Below are positions 33,165 to 42,014 of a stretch of DNA of 64,000 bases, in pieces; position 1 is the first letter of the stretch, and each line of letters begins with the position of its first letter. The position numbers and the translations under genes are program-made. This DNA comes from Paractinoplanes toevensis (GTDB lineage: Bacteria > Actinomycetota > Actinomycetes > Mycobacteriales > Micromonosporaceae). The notes below the pieces were generated by a model. The model saw only the letters and a list, made by a program, of their open reading frames with translations, did not search any database and had not been told where the DNA came from. The DNA lies in contig NZ_BOQN01000039.1 of the NCBI RefSeq assembly GCF_018332695.1, positions 1-64,000 on the forward strand. Reading direction: 5' to 3'.

Positions 33165-33986
33165 CTAGCGGATGCCTTCGCGGCGGAGCGTGCGCGCGAG
33201 CGCCTCGGTGTGGCGGATGACCGCCTCCGCCACCTCCTCGACATGCTTGCCGGTCGCCAGGTGCGTCGGCATCGAGCAGGACACGGCGTCGGTCGCGGGG
33301 ATGCGGTAACCGACCGCCACCGCCACGCACGCCACCCCCTCGGTGCCCTGTTCCCGCTCGACGGCCCAGCCGCGCTTGCGCACCACGTCCAGTTCCGCAT
33401 GCAGCGCCGCCCGCTCGACGATCGTGTTCGCGGTGATCGCGGTCAGCTCGCCGGGCAGCAGGGCGTCGACCTCCGCCTCGGTCAGGTCGGCGAGCAGTGC
33501 CTGGCCGAGCGCGGTGACGTGGGCCGGCAGCCGGCGGCCGACCCGGGACACCAGGCGGACCGAGTTGCGCGACTCACGGCTGGCCAGATACAGCACGTGC
33601 GCGTCGTCGCGGCGGGCGTAATGGATGGTGTAGCCGATCTCGGTGCGCAGGTCCTCGAGCGTCTCGCAAGCTGACCGGAGGGCAGGGTCGCGGTCGAGGT
33701 AGGCCGTGCCGGACAGCAGCGCATGCGGGCCGACGCCGAAGGCCGAACCGCTCTCGTCGGTCTCCACCCACTTCAGGTCGCGCAGGGTACGCACCAGCGC
33801 GTGCAGGCTGGACCGCGGGTAACCCATGCGCTCCTGCAGCTCCGACAGCGTGAGGCGGGTCGGCGATGCGGCCAGCGTCTCGAGGATCTTCACCGTGCGC
33901 TCGGCCGACTTGACCGGTGACACATCGTTGACGGTCGCTGACTCGGGCGCGGACGGCCGGGCGGAGCGCGGACGGGCGTTGGGCAT
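33165..33986 (-). CDS. IclR-family transcriptional regulator
   Basis: A regulator of about 273 residues. The winged HTH (SAERTVKILETLAASPTRLT, then YPRSSLHALVRTLRDL) precedes an IclR ligand domain (GYTIHYARRDDAHVLYLASR, then YRIPATDAVSCSMPTHLA). The start is ATG 33986 with GGAG nearby, or ATG 33998. It is transcribed toward the TRAP operon on the same strand but separately. Operator C overlaps its promoter, so it likely controls itself and dctPQM in response to a sugar acid. Confidence 0.9.
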   Translation of the reverse strand: MPNARPRSARPSAPESATVNDVSPVKSAERTVKILETLAASPTRLTLSELQERMGYPRSSLHALVRTLRDLKWVETDESGSAFGVGPHALLSGTAYLDRDPALRSACETLEDLRTEIGYTIHYARRDDAHVLYLASRESRNSVRLVSRVGRRLPAHVTALGQALLADLTEAEVDALLPGELTAITANTIVERAALHAELDVVRKRGWAVEREQGTEGVACVAVAVGYRIPATDAVSCSMPTHLATGKHVEEVAEAVIRHTEALARTLRREGIR

Positions 33987-34008
33987 GAGCTCCACCATAG
34001 CGATGGGC

Positions 34009-34024
34009 GTCCACATTTGTAGAC
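34009..34024. promoter_or_regulatory. IclR-type operator C, before iclR
   Basis: GTCCACATTTGTAGAC fits the GTCYACATATGTRGAC pattern at 15 of 16 positions. It lies directly upstream of the iclR start and between it and the divergent pectin methylesterase gene. Confidence 0.7.
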
Positions 34025-34281
34025 GCGAGGCACATCCTGGACGGCCGCGCGTCGGCCCGTACGCCGGACTTGCATTTATTTGCATCGATTGACCGGGCTC
34101 CGTGGACGGTCGTAGGGTTTCGGTTGCTCGACCGGCACCTCGCCGTCCTGACCGACGGCACTCCTCGACCGGTGCCGGCGTGCCGATACCGCCGTGTGGC
34201 GGTGCCCCGCGATCCACCGCCGCGAGGCACGGCCGGCGGTGCGGCGCGACCCGCTTCCGCACCAGACCGAGGAGTTCCACC

Positions 34282-35250
34282 GTGCCCAGAATCGTGAAAT
34301 GGTCGGCCGCGCTCGTCGCGGTCGTCAGCGGCGCCGCCGCCGTCGTCGGCGTGACCGCGCTGTCCTCCGAGGCCGCGACCACGCTGACCGTCGCCGCCGA
34401 CGGCAGCGGCCAGTACAAGACCGTGCAGGCCGCGGTCAACGCGGTCGCCGCCAACAACGCCAGCCGGGCCACCATCAACATCAAGGCCGGCACCTACCGG
34501 GAGATCGTCACCATCCCGTCGAACAAGCCGTACATCACGCTGAACGGCACCGGCTCCGGGCCGAGCAACGTGGTGATCGTCAACAACCGCAGCAACGCCG
34601 GCGGTTACGGCACCTTCGGCAGCGCCACCGTGACGGTCAACGCGAAAGAGTTCATCGCGACCAACCTGACCTTCTCCAACGACTACGGCACGGGCAGCCA
34701 GGCCGTCGCGATCAACATGAACGGCGACAAGGGGATCTACAAGAACGTCCGGTTCCTCGGCAACCAGGACACCCTGCTGGCCAACACGCAGCGGCAGTAC
34801 ATCGCCAACTCGTACGTCGAGGGCACCGTCGACTTCATCTTCGGCGACGCCACCGCCGTCTTCAACGCGACGTCGATCTACGAGAAGCGCTCCACCGGCG
34901 GCCCGCTGACGGCGGCCCGGACGCCGTCGGGCAACACCTACGGCTTCCTGATCTACAAGAGCACGATCACCGGCGCGACGAACAACACCACGCAACTCGG
35001 CCGCCCGTGGGGCCCGGCCGCGCAGGTGCTGTTCCGCGAGTCGTCGCTCAGCGCCACCATCGCGACCGCGCAGCCGTGGATCGACATGTCCAGCAACTCG
35101 TGGAAGAACGCCCGCTTCTACGAATACAAGAACACCGGCTCGGGCGCGACCACCAACAGCAACCGCCGGCAGATGAGCGACTCGACGGCCGCGAACTACA
35201 CCCCGCAGAAGTATCTGGCCGGGTCCGACGGCTGGAACCCGATCGGCTGA
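34282..35250 (+). CDS. Secreted pectin methylesterase (CE8)
   Basis: A 322-residue exported enzyme that removes methyl groups from pectin. GAGGAG lies 7 bases before GTG 34282. The signal peptide is followed by a right-handed beta-helix. Catalytic residues: Asp163 in GNQDTLLA, Asp184 in GTVDFIFGDA, and Arg241 in GRPWGP. It is divergent from the IclR gene, with operator C in the shared region, linking it to the TRAP importer. A small hairpin follows the stop. Confidence 0.93.
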   Translation: MPRIVKWSAALVAVVSGAAAVVGVTALSSEAATTLTVAADGSGQYKTVQAAVNAVAANNASRATINIKAGTYREIVTIPSNKPYITLNGTGSGPSNVVIVNNRSNAGGYGTFGSATVTVNAKEFIATNLTFSNDYGTGSQAVAINMNGDKGIYKNVRFLGNQDTLLANTQRQYIANSYVEGTVDFIFGDATAVFNATSIYEKRSTGGPLTAARTPSGNTYGFLIYKSTITGATNNTTQLGRPWGPAAQVLFRESSLSATIATAQPWIDMSSNSWKNARFYEYKNTGSGATTNSNRRQMSDSTAANYTPQKYLAGSDGWNPIG

Positions 35251-35256
35251 CGAACG

Positions 35257-35273
35257 GGCGGGGCTTTCCCGCC
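35257..35273. terminator. Short hairpin behind the pectin methylesterase gene
   Basis: GGCGGG and CCCGCC form a 6-bp stem around GCTTT, starting 6 bases after the stop codon. Short, so only a weak candidate. Confidence 0.4.
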
Positions 35274-35307
35274 GGGCGGTTTGAGAGTTAGACCTTGGCC
35301 GGGCAGT

Positions 35308-36234
35308 ATGCATCGGGTGCAGCGTTCCCGCTACGTCGCCCTGGCCATCCTGGTCACCCTGCTCGGCGGCTGCGGCTCCGGCGATGACCAGGCGCCGTCG
35401 ACCGCGAAACCGTCATGGGTGAGCCCCGCCCCGTCCGCCTCGCCGGCGCCCTCGGCCGCGCCCTCCCCGTCCGCGTCGGTCTCCCCGTCGTCCAGCGCCA
35501 CCGACACCACGGTCGACTGGCCGGCGAAGGCCAAGAAGCTGAACACGGCGCTGGCCAAGGTGCCGGGCTCCTTCTCCGTGGCCGTGCTCGACAAGAACAC
35601 CGGCGAGAAGTACGCCTACCGTGGCACCGTCAGCTTCGACACCGCGAGCATCGCGAAGGCACAGATCCTCGCCTGCATGCTCCTGCACGACCAGGCCGCC
35701 GGTCACGGGCCGACCTCGAGCGAGATGGCGCTGGCCAAGCCGATGATCCGGCTCAGCGACAACAACGCGGCGACCAGCCTGTTCCAGCACGTCGGCGGGC
35801 GTTCCGGGGTAGGGGCCTGCAACCGCAAGCTCGGCCTGACCCACACCGTGGTCAACAGCGCGTGGGGCCTGACCCGGACCACCGCCAACGACCAGATCCG
35901 CCTGCTGAGCGAGTTCACGGACACCTCCGGCCCGCTGAACTCCGCCTCCCGCAAGACGATCTTCCAGCTGATGAGTACGGTGTCGGCGGCGCAGCGCTGG
36001 GGCGTCCCCGCACTCGCGAAGTCCGGCGAGACCGCGACCGTCAAGAACGGCTGGGACACCCGGTCGGCCGACGGGGGCCTGTGGGCCGTCAACACGATCG
36101 GCCGCCTCACCGACCAGGACGGCGACGTCAACGTCTCGATCACCGTCCTGTCGCACGACAACCGATCCATGTCGTCGGGCGTCACCCTGGTCCAGAGGGT
36201 GGCAAAACTGACCCGCCAGTTCCTCGGCTACTGA
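35308..36234 (+). CDS. Lipoprotein of the class A beta-lactamase fold
   Basis: A 308-residue lipoprotein with lipobox LLGGC, then a 45-residue Ser/Pro/Ala linker. The serine-hydrolase motifs are FDTASIAKAQ (Ser-x-x-Lys) and RLSDNNAAT (Ser-Asp-Asn). In place of the usual Lys-Thr-Gly it has VKNGWDTR. I see no Glu-x-x-x-Asn typical of the omega loop of true beta-lactamases, so a hydrolase or cell-wall role is as likely as resistance. Starts at ATG 35308 or GTG 35317. Confidence 0.75.
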   Translation: MHRVQRSRYVALAILVTLLGGCGSGDDQAPSTAKPSWVSPAPSASPAPSAAPSPSASVSPSSSATDTTVDWPAKAKKLNTALAKVPGSFSVAVLDKNTGEKYAYRGTVSFDTASIAKAQILACMLLHDQAAGHGPTSSEMALAKPMIRLSDNNAATSLFQHVGGRSGVGACNRKLGLTHTVVNSAWGLTRTTANDQIRLLSEFTDTSGPLNSASRKTIFQLMSTVSAAQRWGVPALAKSGETATVKNGWDTRSADGGLWAVNTIGRLTDQDGDVNVSITVLSHDNRSMSSGVTLVQRVAKLTRQFLGY

Positions 36235-36247
36235 GGCTCGGCCGGCC

Positions 36248-36469
36248 TCAGCGCCGCGAGTAGGGGTCCCGCCCGGGACTGCGCACCGCGGCCGCCGCGG
36301 CCTCGGAAATGTCGGCTGCTACACCGGACAGCAGGTAGACGCGGGTGGTGGCGTTGCCCTGCGGTGTCGGAAGGCCGGTTCGGGTCAGCGTTTGGATGTC
36401 GCGGATGGCATCCAGTGCGCCGCTGACCCGCACGTCCTCGTCGTCCAGCGCCGGCATCGCGAAAAGCAT
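36248..36469 (-). CDS. Small protein of unknown function, 73 residues
   Basis: MLFAMPALDDEDVRVSGALD opens a 73-residue frame. GGAG lies 7 bases before the ATG, which supports translation. The protein has no signal or membrane helix. It is convergent with the beta-lactamase-like gene (13 bp apart) and lies behind the phospholipase gene on the same strand. Unknown role. Confidence 0.5.
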   Translation of the reverse strand: MLFAMPALDDEDVRVSGALDAIRDIQTLTRTGLPTPQGNATTRVYLLSGVAADISEAAAAAVRSPGRDPYSRR

Positions 36470-36496
36470 GCGTCAACTCCAGTCGTGGGTACCGGG

Positions 36497-38452
36497 TCAA
36501 GGCTGGCTGACCCCCGGCTCGCCGTCCTCGATGTGGCCGGTCAGGTGGCGTAGGTAGGTCGGGTTCAGGTCACTGGTCACCGTCACGTCGTACCAGTTGT
36601 GGTGTTGCGGGAGATGGCGGACCTGGCTCTGGCCCGGGTTCAGCCGGATCACGGCGTGTTCGCCGTGGTAGGCGTCGGTCAGGACGACCCTCGTCGCCTT
36701 CGACGACGGGTTGGCCAGGGTCAGTCGCGCCTCCCGGACGGTCACCTCCACGCCGGCGCCGCGGAAGCGGCGGAAGAAGCCGTTCGGGCCGTGCACTCCC
36801 AGGTCGGCGGTGTCCGGCCAGGTGCCGGTCAGGTGGGTTCGGGCCGCGGCCGTGTAGGTGCTCGGTTCGCCGCCGGCCTCGGTGACGTAGAAGACCGCGC
36901 CGGCCCGCCCGCGACTGGCGAAGGTGACTCGCACCTGGCCGGCCGCGTACCGGGCGTCGGCGGCCAGGTCGTAGCTCAGCGGCCGGGCCGGGCGTACGCC
37001 GTGCTCGGGGGTGGGCAGTTTCGGGTCGGCCGGCGGGGACGGCACGTAGTCGGGGTGGCGGTCGCGGTCGGCGGGAGCGTACGCCGAAGTGTCCGGCAGT
37101 CGCGGTGCCGCCGGGCGGGCCTTGCGGAAGTCGAAGGCGGCCGTCAGGTCGCCGCAGACGGCGCGCCGCCACGGCGAGATGTTGGGTTCGTGCACGCCGA
37201 AGCGTTTCTCGATGAACCGGACGATCGACGTGTGGTCGAAGACCTCGGAGCAGACGTAGCCGCCGGTGCTCCATGGCGAGATCACCAGCATCGGCACCCG
37301 CTGGCCCAGGCCGTACGGCCCGGCAACGTGCCCGTCCGAGGCCGGCCGGAATTCGTCACGAAGGTCCACGGTCGAGTTCCCGGCGGTGGGATAGGCGGGG
37401 ACCATGTGGTCGAAGAAGCCGTCGTTCTCGTCGTAGGTGATCAGCAGCGCGGTCCGGGCCCAGACCTTCGGGTCGGCGGTGAGCGCGTCCAGGACCTGGG
37501 CGATGTACCAGGCGCCGTAGTTGGCCGGCCAGTTCGGGTGCTCGGTGTACGCCTCGGGAGCGATGATCCAGGACACCTGCGGCAGCTTCCCGGCCAGCAC
37601 GTCGTCGCGCAGCGGTGCGAACATGTCCTCGCCCGCCTTGAGGTTCGTACCCGTGCGGGCCTTTTGATGGAGCGGCGAGCCGGGCGCGGCGTTGCGGTAG
37701 GCGTCGAAGTACAGCAGCGAGTTGTCGCCGTAGTTGCCGATGTACGGGTCGGAGGTCCACCCCCAGTAGCCCGCGGCGTCGAGCCCGTCCCCCACGTCCT
37801 GGTAGATCTTCCAGGAGACACCGGCCGCCTCGAGCCGCTCCGGATAGGTGGTCCAGCCGTAGCCGAGTTCGTCGTTGGTGACGACCGGACCGCCGCCGGT
37901 GCCGTCGTTGCCGGTGTACCCACTCCACATGTAGTAGCGGTTCGGGTCGGTCGGGCCCATCAGGCTGCAGTGGTAGGCGTCGCAGATGGTGAAGCTGTCG
38001 GCCAGCGCGTAGTGGAACGGGATGTCGTCGCGGGTCAGGTACGCCATCGTGGTCGCCGTCTTGGCCGGCAGCCACCGGTCGTAGCGCCCGCCGTTGAAGG
38101 CGTCGTGCCCGTCGTTCCAGCCGTGCGGCAGGTCCTGCAGGAACTGCAGGCCCAGGTCGTCGGCGTCGGGCCGGAACGGCAGCACCCCGCCCTGGTTCCA
38201 CACCGACCGACCGTCCGGCAGCGTCACCGGGGTGCGGTCGCCGAAGCCGCGCACTCCGCGCAGCGCCCCGAAATAGTGGTCGAAGGACCGGTTCTCCTGC
38301 ATGAGAACGACGATGTGCTCGATGTCGGCGATCGTGCCGGTGCGCCGGTCGGCGGGGATGGCCGCGGCCCGGGCGATGCTCGGCGACAGGGTGGCCATGG
38401 CGGTCGCGCCGCCGGCGAGGGCCAGGAATCCACGACGATTGATGCGATCCAT
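36497..38452 (-). CDS. Tat-exported phospholipase C (non-haemolytic type)
   Basis: A 651-residue phosphoesterase. A twin-arginine signal (NRRGFLALAGGATAMA) is at the N-terminus. The catalytic domain begins IEHIVVLMQENRSFDHYFG with the nucleophile/metal residues typical of the phosphoesterase family; TYDENDGFFDHMVP and VFDHTSIVRFIEKRFG are further active-site segments. Two C-terminal beta domains (DUF756 type) follow after residue about 470. The enzyme should cleave phospholipids outside the cell, for example phosphatidylcholine. Confidence 0.93.
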   Translation of the reverse strand: MDRINRRGFLALAGGATAMATLSPSIARAAAIPADRRTGTIADIEHIVVLMQENRSFDHYFGALRGVRGFGDRTPVTLPDGRSVWNQGGVLPFRPDADDLGLQFLQDLPHGWNDGHDAFNGGRYDRWLPAKTATTMAYLTRDDIPFHYALADSFTICDAYHCSLMGPTDPNRYYMWSGYTGNDGTGGGPVVTNDELGYGWTTYPERLEAAGVSWKIYQDVGDGLDAAGYWGWTSDPYIGNYGDNSLLYFDAYRNAAPGSPLHQKARTGTNLKAGEDMFAPLRDDVLAGKLPQVSWIIAPEAYTEHPNWPANYGAWYIAQVLDALTADPKVWARTALLITYDENDGFFDHMVPAYPTAGNSTVDLRDEFRPASDGHVAGPYGLGQRVPMLVISPWSTGGYVCSEVFDHTSIVRFIEKRFGVHEPNISPWRRAVCGDLTAAFDFRKARPAAPRLPDTSAYAPADRDRHPDYVPSPPADPKLPTPEHGVRPARPLSYDLAADARYAAGQVRVTFASRGRAGAVFYVTEAGGEPSTYTAAARTHLTGTWPDTADLGVHGPNGFFRRFRGAGVEVTVREARLTLANPSSKATRVVLTDAYHGEHAVIRLNPGQSQVRHLPQHHNWYDVTVTSDLNPTYLRHLTGHIEDGEPGVSQP

Positions 38453-38505
38453 GCCGAGCAGTCTCGGTGCCCGGCCGGTAACGGCGGGCTGCGGTGAGGC
38501 TGCGG

Positions 38506-40242
38506 TCAGACGAACAGGCGGCGGTCGTCCGGTAGCCGCCCGGTCACTCCGGTCCGATCGAGAAGCTCGAGCAGGGGAACCGCGACCCGGCGGGTGGTGT
38601 CCAGCGCCCGGCGGGCCTCGCTCAGCGTGAACGGTTGCGGAATTCCGCGCAGCACCGCCGCGGCCTCCTCCGGCGCGCCGGCCCGCAGCACGACGTTGGG
38701 GGCCAATTGGACGAGCAGCCCGGCCCGGACCGCGGCCGCCTGCTGCCGGGCGCCCAGACCGAGTTCGGCCAGTTCGTAGGCCTCCGGCGCGGCGAACGCC
38801 GGCTTGCCGTCGAACGCCTTGCCGACCGCCGCGACCAGCTCGGCCGGGATGCCGGTGGCCCCGGTCTCGACCCGCCCGTTGCGCACCCGCAGCGGCGGTC
38901 TGACCAGGGCTTCGACCAGGATCCGGTCGGGCAGGCCGAGCCGGTGCCGCAAGGCCTCGACCGGGGCGCCGGCCTCCAGCGGGTGTGCCGACCGGTAGGC
39001 GGTCGCCTCGGCGACCAGCCGGTCCGCCAACCCCGCCCAATGGCCGGGCTCGGCGAACCACTCGCCGGCGACGGCGGTTCCCGAGACGGGTACGCCCATC
39101 GCGGCCAGTTCGCTCGCGTGGATCAGCCGGCGGCGGCGGAGTTCGCCCGCCAGGTCCGGCACACCGTCCATGGTGTCCAGGTCGGCGGCGCGGGCCGCGG
39201 CGGCCCCGCGGCGGCTCAACCCGGGCGGTACGACGTCGAGCACGGTGACGCCGCCCGCCACGTGATGCCGCCCGGGGTCGCGCAGCAGCGCCCGGTCGCC
39301 GAGGCGCAGCGGCAACGGGCGGCCCAGGCGAAGACGGCAGGTGTCGGCGCCGAGCGGGCGGACCCGGGCCGGGACGGCGGCCGAGCCGATGTGCAGGGTG
39401 ACGGTCGGCGGCAGCTCCTTGACCGGGTCGCCGTGCAGCCGGACGTCGATCAGGTCGGTCTGCCGGAAGCTACCCGGCGTGAGCAGGGCGTCGCCCCGCG
39501 ACAGCCGGTCCTTGGCGACACCGCGCAGGTTCACCGCCACCCGGGCCACGGCGGTGACCTCGCCGGCCGGTTTCCCGAGCGCCTGCAGACCGCGTACCCG
39601 TACGGAATCATTGTCGAGCGTGAGTTCGTCGCCCACCGCGACCCGGCCGCGGCCGAGGGTTCCGGTGGCGACTGTGCCGGCGCCCTTGATGGTGAAGACG
39701 CGGTCGATCCACAGCCGGACCGGGCCGTCCGGGTCGGCCGCGGGCAGTGCGGCGACCAGGCGATCCAAGGCCGATCGCAGCTCGCCCAGCCCCTCGCCGG
39801 TCGTGCCGGAGACCGCGACCGCCTCGACCGCGCCGAGGCTGCTGGCCGCGATCCTGTCCCGGGCCTCGGCCCGGGCCGGGGCCGGGTCGGCCAGGTCGCT
39901 GCGGGTGACGACGAGCAGACCATGGCGTACGCCGAGGGCGTCGAGCGCGGCCAGGTGCTCGGCCGACTGGGGCATCCAGCCCTCGTCGGCGGCTACCACG
40001 ATCATCGCGGCCGGGACCGGGCCGATCCCGGCCAGCATGTTCGGGACGAAGCGCTCGTGGCCGGGCACGTCGACGAACGCGACCGTCTCCCCCGACGGCA
40101 GCGCGGTCCAGGCGAAGCCGAGGTCGATGGTCATGCCGCGACGGCGTTCCTCGGCCCACCGGTCCGGTTCCATCCCGGTCAGGGCGCGGACCAGGGTGGA
40201 CTTGCCGTGGTCGACGTGCCCGGCGGTCGCCACGACGTGCAT
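38506..40242 (-). CDS. selB: Selenocysteine-specific elongation factor SelB
   Basis: A 578-residue GTPase that delivers Sec-tRNA to UGA codons with a SECIS hairpin. The N-terminal GTPase motifs are GHVDHGKST, DVPGHERFV and TRSD; the C-terminal winged-helix repeats that bind SECIS RNA occupy about residues 370-578, ending DRTGVTGRLPDDRRLFV. ATG 40242 follows the selA stop by 2 bases, so selA and selB are co-transcribed. It belongs to the selenium island with fdhA, selD and selC. Confidence 0.97.
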   Translation of the reverse strand: MHVVATAGHVDHGKSTLVRALTGMEPDRWAEERRRGMTIDLGFAWTALPSGETVAFVDVPGHERFVPNMLAGIGPVPAAMIVVAADEGWMPQSAEHLAALDALGVRHGLLVVTRSDLADPAPARAEARDRIAASSLGAVEAVAVSGTTGEGLGELRSALDRLVAALPAADPDGPVRLWIDRVFTIKGAGTVATGTLGRGRVAVGDELTLDNDSVRVRGLQALGKPAGEVTAVARVAVNLRGVAKDRLSRGDALLTPGSFRQTDLIDVRLHGDPVKELPPTVTLHIGSAAVPARVRPLGADTCRLRLGRPLPLRLGDRALLRDPGRHHVAGGVTVLDVVPPGLSRRGAAAARAADLDTMDGVPDLAGELRRRRLIHASELAAMGVPVSGTAVAGEWFAEPGHWAGLADRLVAEATAYRSAHPLEAGAPVEALRHRLGLPDRILVEALVRPPLRVRNGRVETGATGIPAELVAAVGKAFDGKPAFAAPEAYELAELGLGARQQAAAVRAGLLVQLAPNVVLRAGAPEEAAAVLRGIPQPFTLSEARRALDTTRRVAVPLLELLDRTGVTGRLPDDRRLFV

Positions 40243-40244
40243 GG

Positions 40245-41531
40245 TCAGGCCACCGCCAGGACGGCGGCGATCAGGTCCTCGTCCGACGTCGCGGGCACGC
40301 ATCGCAGATCGAGCAGCAGACGCCCGCGCTCGACCCGGCCGACCACCGGGGTTGCTCCTTGGCGCAGGCTGACCGCGTACGCCTCGGGCAGGGAGAGTGA
40401 CCACGACGGAAGCCGGACGTCCGGCGCTCCCCCGCCGCCGACGACCGCGACCGATTCGGTCAGGGTGACCGGGACGCCTTTCTCGGCCAGGCAGGCCCGC
40501 ACGCTCTCGGTGCGGTCGCGGAGCAGCGCCGCGTCGAGGTGCAGCGCCTGTCGCACCGGGGTCGGCGGGCCGTCGATCGTGGCCTGCAGAGCGGCGAGGG
40601 TGAGCTTGTCGACGCGCAACGCCCGGGCGAGGGGGTGGCGGCGCAGTCTTTCGACGAGCGTGGCGTCGCCCAGGATCAGGCCGGCCTGCGGGCCGCCGAG
40701 CAGTTTGTCGCCGCTGGCGATGACCAGGTCGGCGCCGTCTCGCAGGGTGGTGGCCGCGTCCGGTTCGCCGGGCAGCAGTGGGTCCGGCTTCAGCAGCCCC
40801 GAGCCGATGTCGGAAATAAGCGGAATATCGAGGCCGGACAGCTCCTTGATCGTGGCTCCGCTCGTGAAGCCGGTGATCGAGAAGTTGGACGGATGCACCT
40901 TGAGGATGAAGCCGCTTGCCGGATTTATCGCCTTTTCATAATCCTGGATGGACGTGCGGTTGGTGGTGCCGACCTCCCGCAGCCGCGCCCCGGTCGATTC
41001 GAGCAGGTCGGGCAGGCGGAAGCCGTCGCCGATCTCCACCATCTCGCCCCGGCTGACGATGATCTCCCGGCCCGCCGCCAGGGCGGTGGCCGCCAGCACC
41101 AGCGCGGCGGCCCCGTTGTTGACCACGTGCACGTCGCCGGCGTCCGGCACCGAGCCGCGCAGTGCGGCGAGAGCCGTGCGCCCCCGTTTCGCCCGCCGCC
41201 CGGTGACCAGGTCCATCTCGACGTCGGTGTTACCGGCGGCGGCGGCGATCGCTTCCCGCGCGGCGTCGGACAGGGGCGCCCGGCCGAGGTTGGTGTGCAG
41301 GACGACGCCGGTCGCGTTGAGCACCGGCCGCAACCCACCGGCCGTGCCTGGCAGAGCCGAAACAGCCGCGTCGGCCACGCTCTCCGGGCTCAGCGAGCCT
41401 TCCCGCACCAGCTGCTGGGCGGCGCTGACGGCGGCCTTGACGGCCGGCCGCCCGAGCCGGCCGGCGGCGTCCCGCAGCCGGGGATCGGCGAGGACGACAT
41501 CGGTACGCGGCACCTGCCGCCGAGGATCCAC
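40245..41531 (-). CDS. selA: L-seryl-tRNA(Sec) selenium transferase SelA
   Basis: A 428-residue PLP enzyme that converts Ser-tRNA(Sec) to Sec-tRNA(Sec) using selenophosphate. Key stretches are VLNATGVVLHTNLGRAPLS and the PLP-binding Lys276 in IASGDKLLGGPQAG. The start is GTG 41531. selB follows after 2 bases. Confidence 0.97.
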   Translation of the reverse strand: MDPRRQVPRTDVVLADPRLRDAAGRLGRPAVKAAVSAAQQLVREGSLSPESVADAAVSALPGTAGGLRPVLNATGVVLHTNLGRAPLSDAAREAIAAAAGNTDVEMDLVTGRRAKRGRTALAALRGSVPDAGDVHVVNNGAAALVLAATALAAGREIIVSRGEMVEIGDGFRLPDLLESTGARLREVGTTNRTSIQDYEKAINPASGFILKVHPSNFSITGFTSGATIKELSGLDIPLISDIGSGLLKPDPLLPGEPDAATTLRDGADLVIASGDKLLGGPQAGLILGDATLVERLRRHPLARALRVDKLTLAALQATIDGPPTPVRQALHLDAALLRDRTESVRACLAEKGVPVTLTESVAVVGGGGAPDVRLPSWSLSLPEAYAVSLRQGATPVVGRVERGRLLLDLRCVPATSDEDLIAAVLAVA

Positions 41532-41592
41532 ACCCCAAATCTATGCCGTACGGGTTGTCGAGGAGCGGCTGCGGCAGGGACGAGCCGCACCT

Positions 41593-41967
41593 CTAGGTGC
41601 GGTGATGGCGCACCGCCCAGTCGGCCAGGGCGGACAGCGGCTCCAGAAGGCTCGTGCCCAGCGGGGTGAGGCGGTACTCGACGCTGGGCGGCACGGTCGC
41701 GTACACCGTCCGGGAGATCAGGCCGTCGGTCTCCAGGGAGCGCAGGGTGCGGGTCAGCATGCGCTGGCTGATCGCGGGAATCGAGCGGTGTAGCTCGTTG
41801 TAGCGGTAGGGCTGCTGCCCGAGCAGGGCCAGCACCAGCACCGTCCACTTGTCGCCGACCCGGCGGAGCACGTCGGTCACCGGGCAGATCTCGTGCTCGG
41901 CGGCCGGGATCGGGGTGGGCAGCCGGGTGGCGAGCATGGAGGGCACACCAGTGTTCGTACCGGACAT
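41593..41967 (-). CDS. HxlR-family transcriptional regulator
   Basis: A 124-residue winged-helix regulator. It has the family pattern CPVTDVLRRVGDKWTVLVLALL and RYNELHRSIPAISQRMLTRTL. AAAGGAGG lies close before ATG 41967. It is divergent from the SDR gene (47-bp gap) and most likely controls it. Members often sense electrophiles or redox state. Confidence 0.93.
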   Translation of the reverse strand: MSGTNTGVPSMLATRLPTPIPAAEHEICPVTDVLRRVGDKWTVLVLALLGQQPYRYNELHRSIPAISQRMLTRTLRSLETDGLISRTVYATVPPSVEYRLTPLGTSLLEPLSALADWAVRHHRT

Positions 41968-42014
41968 GAAACTGCCTCCTTTCCGCCGTTCGCGCCCGCC
42001 GCGAGGATTCTCTC

